This document shows, one piece after another, positions 23,042-30,278 of a stretch of 35,180 nucleotides of DNA (the first letter of the stretch is position 1; each line of letters opens with the position of its first letter). This DNA comes from Pseudomonadota bacterium. Lineage in GTDB: Bacteria; Pseudomonadota; Gammaproteobacteria; GRL18. Location of the stretch: positions 1 to 35,180 of the forward strand of contig JADFVK010000027.1 of assembly GCA_015222495.1 (NCBI GenBank), read 5' to 3'. The notes beneath the pieces were generated by a model. That model was not told the origin of the DNA, ran no database searches, and saw only the letters and a program-made list of their open reading frames with translations. A program made the translations under genes and the position numbers.

Positions 23042-23611
23042 CTAAAATGGAAACATTCTTGTGGGTGAAGGCATACGATTAACATCTTGCACCATGATGC
23101 TTAACTTCTTATTAAGGTTTTTCATCTGTTTATTTATATTATTAAGATTATAATTAACATCTCCTATACTTTTATCAAACCCATGAGCATCAGATTGTAG
23201 AAGATGAATAGTATCAGAAATATTTAAGAGTGTTCCTGCCAGATTTTCCTTTTGCTTTAACGAGTGGCTGATAGACTGGGCATGATTAGAGAACCCATGA
23301 ATTCCCCCTTCAACTTTACTCATACTGATTTGCATTTTTACAACTGCATCACTCATGACAGAAATATTTTTTGTCATCTCTTCCATATATTCATTCATTT
23401 TACTCATGTCATTCTTTTGTGACCATGCAAGAAATATGACACTGATAGAAAGCAAAATGATTGCAACGACTCCAAAACTGATCATATAAGAAGCTCTACG
23501 ACTAACTTGAAGGTTTTGCTCCGCTTGTGATTTCACTGCACATTCAAATTGAAACAGAGTATCTTCAACCATATCAGTGATGTTTCTTGCTTCCTGTGTA
23601 TTAGAGTTCAT
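23042..23611 (-). CDS. Hypothetical single-TM coiled-coil protein
   Basis: One TM (ASYMISFGVVAIILLSISVIFLAW) followed by a coiled-coil-like region. ATG at 23611 with GAGG upstream preferred over the GTG at 23623 used by the track. Confidence 0.7.
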   Translation of the reverse strand: MNSNTQEARNITDMVEDTLFQFECAVKSQAEQNLQVSRRASYMISFGVVAIILLSISVIFLAWSQKNDMSKMNEYMEEMTKNISVMSDAVVKMQISMSKVEGGIHGFSNHAQSISHSLKQKENLAGTLLNISDTIHLLQSDAHGFDKSIGDVNYNLNNINKQMKNLNKKLSIMVQDVNRMPSPTRMFPF

Positions 23612-23819
23612 TTTATTCCTCACTTAATAACTTATTTAATGATTATTACACAGTTTTTAAGTTAATGAGAGTTATAGTTAAGTTTGGTGTTTAAGAACGG
23701 GCTGATATTCTGTCATCTTTTGGGAACGGAGCTATGACCTGTAATTCTGTGACAAAGCTATGATGAACTAACTACTCTGTAAACCGCATGGGTGAGAAAG
23801 TGACGAAGGTAATTAGGTT

Positions 23820-24053
23820 TTAAAAATGTTCTTCTACTCTAATTGTTTTAATACCAGCCGATTGAAGTAGTTCAGTAGCATGGTCAAGTGTATGATAAAG
23901 TTTTTCCATGCCACTATTATCAGTCAAAGCAATCATATCACCATCAACTTTGTGAAATAATATGCGCCAACCATTTCCATTTGGTGATGCTTCAATAATT
24001 GCTTCTGTAATAGCTTTGTTATGAAATCTTACTGCTGCGCTGTCTATATCCAC
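23820..24053 (-). CDS. Small hypothetical protein (77 aa)
   Basis: ORF MDIDSAAVRFHNKAITEAIIEASPNGNGWRILFHKVDGDMIALTDNSG..., plausible soluble alpha/beta composition. Confidence 0.65.
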   Translation of the reverse strand: MDIDSAAVRFHNKAITEAIIEASPNGNGWRILFHKVDGDMIALTDNSGMEKLYHTLDHATELLQSAGIKTIRVEEHF

Positions 24054-24464
24054 TTTATTATTCCCTATAAGATGTAATTAATACTTTTTATATAAATAAT
24101 AGCAGAACCTATGAAAATTTCTAGCCATAGTAAAAATAATTAAACTTCTTGTAAGTGATAATGGGGAAGGATGCTTAAATTTTATTCTGATTTTCTCAGC
24201 TTATTCCTAAGCACACAGGAATAATACAAAATTCCTCTAATCACATAATTAATAGTTTGAGGTGAAGAACGTTTTGATAAGCGTTCAAATTTAATTCGTT
24301 TAAATTATTACAGTTTTTCATCATAGGTAGGGCCGAAAGTGATACTCTTATATTTGTGAACCTGTATTTGTTAATCATATAAAATTAAATCAGTACTTAC
24401 AATTGGGGAAATACCTATTTATAAATTAGGAATATTTTTCTGCCATTTAATAACTAAGCATATT

Positions 24465-26105
24465 TTATAAAATACAGGTTTTTTCTTTAAGCTTTACATT
24501 CAAAATTGAGTGATTTAATGAGTAATCCACAGCTAGATCAATTAGGTGAACGCCCTCAGTTTGCAGACAAGTTTCTAAAATATTGCAAAACTGTTCACAG
24601 CTTTCGGGTCTATATCCATTAGCACCATAGCTTTGTGCATATTTTACAAAATCAGGATTATTATAATCCAGGCCATAATTATCAAATCCAAGACCTTGCT
24701 GTTTCCATTTTATCATGCCAAATGCATTATCATTGAGAATAATCACAATTAGATTTAAATTTAATCTAATTGCCGTTTCCATTTCCTGAGAATTCATCAT
24801 AAAGCCACCGTCACCGCAAACAGCAATGACTTTCTTATCTGGATTGATTAATTTTGCTGCAATGGCTGAAGGCAGGCCTGCTCCCATAGTCGCAAGAGCA
24901 TTGTCTAATAATAGAGTGTTGGGCTGGTAGCAGGGATAGTTACGGGCAAACCAGATCTTATAAACGCCATTATCCAAAGTCACAATACCATCATCTGGTA
25001 ATTGTTGACGAATAATACTAACCACTCTTTGTGGTAAAACAGGGAAACGATTATCTGTAGAATACTTAGAGAGGTTAATATCTACTTCTTGCTTTATTTT
25101 ATTAAAATAACTGAGATCCCAGTTGCTATTGTCTTCAACCTTATCAGCAATACGCCTTACTGAAGTTGAGATATCACCGACAACATTAAGTTGTGGGAAA
25201 TAAACATCATCTACCTGATTGGGGAAAAAATTAACATGAACAACCTGCTTGCCACCTTCTTCCATAAGAAACGGTGGTTTTTCCATAATATCATGTCCCA
25301 CATTAATAATCAGATCAGCTCTATTAATAGCACAATGTAGAAAATCATGATCTGATAAAGCAGCAGTCCCTAAAAATTGTGGATGCCTTTCATCTACAAC
25401 ACCTTTGCCCATTTGGGTGCTGAAAAATCTAATTCCAGTGGTTTCAATAAAGTAGGAGAGAGCTTCATGAGTTTGTTTTCGATTAGCACCCGCACCAATT
25501 AATAATAGTGGCATTTTTGCAGATTCAATCATTTTTGCTGCTTTTTGAATGGCCAGTTCATCGGCATCAGGCCGTTTGTAATGGATGACATCAAAAAGTC
25601 TTTGTTTAACTTCTTCTGCTGCAACATCTTCAGGCAATTCAATATGTACTGCACCGGGCCTTTCCTCCATTGCTATACGAAAAGCTTCTCTTATAGAAGA
25701 CGGGATATGATTGGCATTGACAATTTGTCGAGTATATTTGGTGATGGGTTTCATCATCTGTACTATATCAACTATTTGAAATAACCCCTGCTTACTTTTA
25801 TTAATAGGCTTTTGCCCAGTGATCATCATCATTGGCATACCGCCTAATTGGGCATAAGCTGCTGGTGTGACAAAATTAGTTGCACCAGGTCCTAGGGTGG
25901 ATAAACAAACTCCGGGTTTGCCAGTCAACCTGCCGTAGGTAGAGGCCATAAAACCAGCACCTTGTTCATGACGAGTGAGTATGAGCTTGATCGATGAGCC
26001 TTTTAAAGAATCAAGAAAGTCGAGATTTTCTTCTCCCGGTATACCAAAAATATATTCAACCTGTTCATTTTCTAATGCTTTTACTAATAAGTCTGATGCT
26101 TTCAC
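24465..26105 (-). CDS. Acetolactate synthase large subunit-like ThDP-dependent enzyme
   Basis: FGIPGEENLDFLDSL, HEQGAGFMASTYGRLTGKPGVCLSTLGPGATN, ThDP motif CGDGGFMMNSQEMETAIRLNLNLIVIILNDNAFGMIKWKQ. Confidence 0.92.
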   Translation of the reverse strand: MKASDLLVKALENEQVEYIFGIPGEENLDFLDSLKGSSIKLILTRHEQGAGFMASTYGRLTGKPGVCLSTLGPGATNFVTPAAYAQLGGMPMMMITGQKPINKSKQGLFQIVDIVQMMKPITKYTRQIVNANHIPSSIREAFRIAMEERPGAVHIELPEDVAAEEVKQRLFDVIHYKRPDADELAIQKAAKMIESAKMPLLLIGAGANRKQTHEALSYFIETTGIRFFSTQMGKGVVDERHPQFLGTAALSDHDFLHCAINRADLIINVGHDIMEKPPFLMEEGGKQVVHVNFFPNQVDDVYFPQLNVVGDISTSVRRIADKVEDNSNWDLSYFNKIKQEVDINLSKYSTDNRFPVLPQRVVSIIRQQLPDDGIVTLDNGVYKIWFARNYPCYQPNTLLLDNALATMGAGLPSAIAAKLINPDKKVIAVCGDGGFMMNSQEMETAIRLNLNLIVIILNDNAFGMIKWKQQGLGFDNYGLDYNNPDFVKYAQSYGANGYRPESCEQFCNILETCLQTEGVHLIDLAVDYSLNHSILNVKLKEKTCIL

Positions 26106-26138
26106 GGTAATGCCTTTTTATTTTTCTTAAATATAAGC

Positions 26139-27770
26139 TTATGTAATACAAATACTTTCACCATCCACATTTGCAAAGCAATGCTTGGCATTAAAACTAT
26201 CCGCATTGGCTTCCTGCATTTCTTGCTCAAAACTCTCTGGATAGGGTGCTTGAAGTAAGCTGCCTGTGATTAAATATGGAAACACTTGATCGTAGCGTAA
26301 AGTTTGAGTGGCGCTGACACGGCGATGAATATGTGAGCGGTTTAATGATTTTGTTTGATTTAACCCCGCTGCGGCTAGAAGTTCACGGACACTTTGAATC
26401 GTTTCATGGTGATAATTAGCCACTCTGTACTTTTTATCTTTCACCACCAATCCCCTGGTGAATTTATGGTTTTGAGTCGTTATACCAGTGGGACATTTAT
26501 TTTTATTGCATTCAAAAGATTGAATACAACCTAAGGCCAACATCATTCCTCGAGCGCTATTACATATATCAGCTCCCAAAGAAAGATTTTTAATAATATG
26601 AAATCCAGAGATAACTTTTCCACTGGCAATTACTTTAATCTCTTTTTTCAGCTTAAAGCCCATTAAACAATCCACCACAAAGGCTAAGGCATCTCTTAAG
26701 GGTACTCCTACTGAATTAGAGTACTCTAAAGGTGCAGCTCCGGTACCACCTTCACCACCATCAATAGTAATAAAATCAGGTTTTATTCCTGTTTTTAACA
26801 TGGCTTTACAAATGGCCACAAACTCACTACGTCTGCCCAGGCATAGTTTAAAACCAATGGGTTTTCCTGCTGATAAGTCACGTAATTTTTTAATAAACAG
26901 CATCATTTCAAGTGGATTTGAAAAGGCACTATGGGTAGGTGGTGAGTCAACTTGTGTATAGGCTTCAGTATTTCTTATTTTAGCAATTTCCGGGGTGTTT
27001 TTTGAGGCGGGTAAGATGCCTCCATGACCAGGTTTGGCACCTTGTGATAATTTGATTTCAATCATTTTTACATTATCAAGCAATGCATTTTGTTTAAACA
27101 AATCATCTGAAAACAGGCCTTCTTTAGATCTGCAGCCAAAATACCCAGTACCGATCTGCCAGATTAAATCACCCCCAGGCTGAAGATGATAGGGGCTAAT
27201 AGAGCCTTCACCTGTATTATGTGCAAAATTATCAATTTTAGCACCACCATTAAGTGCTAAAATAGCATTCCCACTGAGTGCACCAAAGCTCATGGCAGAA
27301 ATATTGAGGATACTGGAAAGATAAGGTTTTTGGCAGTCTTTACCACCGATTTTAACTCGAAGGTCACGTTCTATAGACGTTTCATTTAATGCTGACAGGG
27401 AATGATCCATCCACTCATAACCCACTCGATAAACATCGATTTTTGTACCCAGTGGTAGAGTATCCAGTTGTTTTTTTGCACGTTGATAAACTAATGAGCG
27501 AAACATTCGGTTGGTAGGTTCACCTCCTGTTTCAGGCTCGACAAAATATTGATGCATCGGGCCACGTAAAGCTTCCATAATCCAGCGCCACCGCGCCATC
27601 AAGGGATAATTTCTCCATAATGAATGTTTTGTTTGAGACATATCATAAAAACCAAGCAATACTAATGGCGTTATTAAAATGTAAGTCCAAAGGAATAATG
27701 GCCAGAAATTAGCAAGGATGGCTATGACTAATAGAATTATAATAGAATACAAGATAAATGTTTGACGCAT
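26139..27770 (-). CDS. FMN-binding glutamate synthase family protein, N-terminal membrane anchor
   Basis: GltB-like FMN barrel (SQGAKPGHGGILPASK, FITIDGGEGGTGAAPLEYSNSVGVPL), CIQSFECNKNKCPTGITTQ Fe-S-type cysteines, N-terminal TM pair. The track start at 27818 is a TTG inside a repeat; ATG at 27770 with AGGAG 7 nt upstream is preferred. Confidence 0.9.
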   Translation of the reverse strand: MRQTFILYSIIILLVIAILANFWPLFLWTYILITPLVLLGFYDMSQTKHSLWRNYPLMARWRWIMEALRGPMHQYFVEPETGGEPTNRMFRSLVYQRAKKQLDTLPLGTKIDVYRVGYEWMDHSLSALNETSIERDLRVKIGGKDCQKPYLSSILNISAMSFGALSGNAILALNGGAKIDNFAHNTGEGSISPYHLQPGGDLIWQIGTGYFGCRSKEGLFSDDLFKQNALLDNVKMIEIKLSQGAKPGHGGILPASKNTPEIAKIRNTEAYTQVDSPPTHSAFSNPLEMMLFIKKLRDLSAGKPIGFKLCLGRRSEFVAICKAMLKTGIKPDFITIDGGEGGTGAAPLEYSNSVGVPLRDALAFVVDCLMGFKLKKEIKVIASGKVISGFHIIKNLSLGADICNSARGMMLALGCIQSFECNKNKCPTGITTQNHKFTRGLVVKDKKYRVANYHHETIQSVRELLAAAGLNQTKSLNRSHIHRRVSATQTLRYDQVFPYLITGSLLQAPYPESFEQEMQEANADSFNAKHCFANVDGESICIT

Positions 27771-27810
27771 ATCCATGCTCCTGTCAAAAAAACTTTTTAT
27801 GAACTCTCTA

Positions 27811-27900
27811 AGTAACAAAATTTATCCACCATCATTTTGTAGAAATTTAATGTTACTACAAATGATGGTGGCCAAATTAATGTTTGGCTGAAGGCTCTTG
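27811..27900 (-). repeat. 90-bp structured repeat, copy 3
   Basis: agtaacaaaatttatccaccatcattttgtag...gttactacaaatgatggtggccaaattaatgtttggctgaaggctcttg; same length and orientation as copies 1 and 2. Confidence 0.92.
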
Positions 27901-28062
27901 TATTCTAGTCTAGTATGTTTACTATAGATTTCAAATAAAAATATTATTACAAGAATTTAATGTTTCTGTCATACACTGGCCATGCATGGCTAAGATTACT
28001 TGAAAAAAAATATTTAAACCCTATCTTTTTACTATGTTATTTTAAGACAATAGGATTTAAGT

Positions 28063-28662
28063 ATGAGTAATAGTATGTTTGAACAAGTTGTTGAGTTGAT
28101 TAAGTCTGCAAATAGTGAAGATCCTAATCAGGAAAGTGATGGTGAAAAGTCCTGGCCTAAGGAGCTTTTATATACTTATAGAATGGCTGATATGCTCGAA
28201 CGCTATTCACCTGATGCCGATGATGTTATGAAGCTGGCTATTCAGGCCCAGCATATCCAACGTTGGCAATCCCCACGAAATGCCTACCCCATGAATAAGA
28301 AAGGATACCATCAATGGCGTACCAACTTATATCAATTTCATGCTGATACTCTGGCTACACTTATGCAAACAGCAGATTATTCTAAAACAGATATTGATCG
28401 TGCAAAACAGGCAGTAGGCAAGAAATCCCTGAAGAGTAATCCGGATACGCAATTGTTAGAAGATGTCAGTGCTCTGGTTTTTATTGAATATTATATGCAG
28501 GCTTTTGTAGATAAGCATCCGGAATATAATGAAGAAAAATGGATTAGCATTATTTTACGTACCTGGAATAAAGTTTCTGAAACAGGGCAGAAGTTTGCAT
28601 TATCAGGTGCGCTTAAATTACCAGAACCTTTAATTCCCATCATTACAAAAGCTATTAGTTAG
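28063..28662 (+). CDS. DUF4202 family protein
   Basis: ELLYTYRMADMLERYSPDADDVMKLAIQAQHIQRWQSPRNAYPMNKKGYHQWRTNLYQFHA pattern; metal-binding HD-like composition. Confidence 0.85.
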   Translation: MSNSMFEQVVELIKSANSEDPNQESDGEKSWPKELLYTYRMADMLERYSPDADDVMKLAIQAQHIQRWQSPRNAYPMNKKGYHQWRTNLYQFHADTLATLMQTADYSKTDIDRAKQAVGKKSLKSNPDTQLLEDVSALVFIEYYMQAFVDKHPEYNEEKWISIILRTWNKVSETGQKFALSGALKLPEPLIPIITKAIS

Positions 28663-28691
28663 ACTTGATAATTATTCCTTAGTCTAACTAA
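28655..28691. terminator. Perfect 11-bp inverted repeat between convergent genes (TTAGTTAGACT / AGTCTAACTAA, 15-nt loop)
   Basis: Direct reading. It spans the DUF4202 stop codon (TAG 28660-28662) and lies just before the 3' end of the minus-strand gene. No strong U-tract. Confidence 0.65.
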
Positions 28692-28701
28692 CCCTGATAA
28701 A

Positions 28702-29220
28702 TCAAGTGCGTTTTTTTCTTCGCTTTCTGTCCGGGAGTTTGAAATTAATAATGGACTTAACAATTTCATTATAAGGAATAGAATTTAAATCATTATATTT
28801 TGTTATAGCCTGCTCAACTGTAGCACAAACATTTTTAATGGGAGCCTGTTGTTTTGACTGTTCACCAAATTTAGCATCCTCATCATTAAGCACAGCGGTT
28901 TGTGTTAAATTTTTATTATCTAATAATTGTTGTAAGCCAAATAAACCACCGGCCTGTACTTTAATTTCTTTAGCGTGTGGTAGTGGACCATCGGCCTGAG
29001 TGATTTGTAGGGAAAAGCGGGCATTACTGCGTAATTGTTCCAATAGCTTTAGACAGAGTGACTGACTATTCTCTGATTGACAGGCATAGGCTTCACGTTC
29101 TGCTAAAAATAATTTTTCAGCCTGATCACAATGTCCGTAACGGAGTAATAAAAGCTTTTCAAAATAACATCGGTTTGGATTCATCTGTTTATAAACAGCA
29201 CGATATTCATTTTCATCCAT
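28702..29220 (-). CDS. Conserved hypothetical protein (~172 aa)
   Basis: MDENEYRAVYKQMNPNRCYFEKLLLLRYGHCDQAEK..., basic C-terminus LPDRKRRKKRT. ATG at 29220 preferred over the track start at 29238. Confidence 0.75.
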   Translation of the reverse strand: MDENEYRAVYKQMNPNRCYFEKLLLLRYGHCDQAEKLFLAEREAYACQSENSQSLCLKLLEQLRSNARFSLQITQADGPLPHAKEIKVQAGGLFGLQQLLDNKNLTQTAVLNDEDAKFGEQSKQQAPIKNVCATVEQAITKYNDLNSIPYNEIVKSIINFKLPDRKRRKKRT

Positions 29221-29225
29221 ATGTG

Positions 29226-29468
29226 TTACTTTTCCCACTCTCTTAAAATCGGCTGTTCACGCACTTCAGAGAGTTTTTCTTCAGCATCCAGAGGATTATC
29301 AGCAAAAATGACTTTTAATGTATCTGTTGCCTCATGTTCTGGATTTTGGCGTTGTTCTCTGGCAAAATTGCGAGCTTCTTTATAATTTTCAAATTCGTTT
29401 AATAGTTCCATGGGTTTGACTAAGTTAGCAATAGTCGGTGAAATTTTATAGACATAGTAGGCAGCCAT
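29226..29468 (-). CDS. Small conserved hypothetical protein (80 aa)
   Basis: MAAYYVYKISPTIANLVKPMELLNEFENYKEARNFAREQRQ..., directly upstream of the ~172-aa gene. Confidence 0.75.
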   Translation of the reverse strand: MAAYYVYKISPTIANLVKPMELLNEFENYKEARNFAREQRQNPEHEATDTLKVIFADNPLDAEEKLSEVREQPILREWEK

Positions 29469-29525
29469 ATATTGTATCCTATTAGGTTGAGTGATTTTAT
29501 CTTATAATCAGGATATGGTGTTGAA

Positions 29526-30248
29526 ATGTCAGTATTTAAAGGTTTTAGTCATGATGTGATTAAATTTTTAGAAGAAATTAAATATAATAATAATAAACTC
29601 TGGTTTGATCAGCATTATGATTTCTATCAGAGAGAAATCTTAGAAGTATCCAGAGATTTAGTTGAAGCAATGGGTGAATCTTTAGCTGAGTTGGCACCAG
29701 GGATTAATATTATCCCCAAGGTCAATGGTTCTATTTATCGATTTTCAAGAGATGCACGTTTTAGTAAAGATAAAACGCCCTATAAAACACATTTATCTTA
29801 TTTGTTCTGGCAGGGGACATTAAAGCGAACTCGTTGCCCAGGGTTTTATTTATCTATTCGTCCCGAATACATTCAGATTGGCGTTGGTATTAATCATTTT
29901 ACTGCGGAATATCAAACTGCTTGGAGAGAACAATGTGCTCATCCTGATAAGGATAAAGATATAAGGTTAATAATTGAAAAACTATCCAAAGCCGGGGCAA
30001 TATTTAATGGTGAACAATTAAAAAGAATGCCAAAGGGGTATTCTACAGAACTTTTAAACCAGGACTTAATTCGTTACAAAGGTTTGAAATGTTATTTTCA
30101 ATTGCCCTTGCCGGAACAAGTTTATGCGAATGAGTTTGTCGCATATTGCTTATACTATCAACGGCAATTAATCCCCTTGTTTGAGTGGATGGTGATGATT
30201 TTAAGTCAGTTCTCTATAGAAAATGATAGCAATAATAACTTTAAATAA
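29526..30248 (+). CDS. DUF2461 (TIGR02453-type) family protein
   Basis: FLEEIKYNNNKLWFDQHYDFYQREIL...RFSRDARFSKDKTPYKTHLSYLFWQ...PGFYLSIRPEYIQIGVGI signature. Confidence 0.9.
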   Translation: MSVFKGFSHDVIKFLEEIKYNNNKLWFDQHYDFYQREILEVSRDLVEAMGESLAELAPGINIIPKVNGSIYRFSRDARFSKDKTPYKTHLSYLFWQGTLKRTRCPGFYLSIRPEYIQIGVGINHFTAEYQTAWREQCAHPDKDKDIRLIIEKLSKAGAIFNGEQLKRMPKGYSTELLNQDLIRYKGLKCYFQLPLPEQVYANEFVAYCLYYQRQLIPLFEWMVMILSQFSIENDSNNNFK

Positions 30249-30278
30249 TAACATTGAATGTAAGGTTAAATCTTTAGT

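Noticed and set aside
24201-24224. Hairpin TTATTCCT-AAGCACAC-AGGAATAA beyond the 3' end of the acetolactate-synthase-like gene
   Set aside because: Short 8-bp stem about 240 bp past the stop codon and no U-tract; insufficient to call a terminator.
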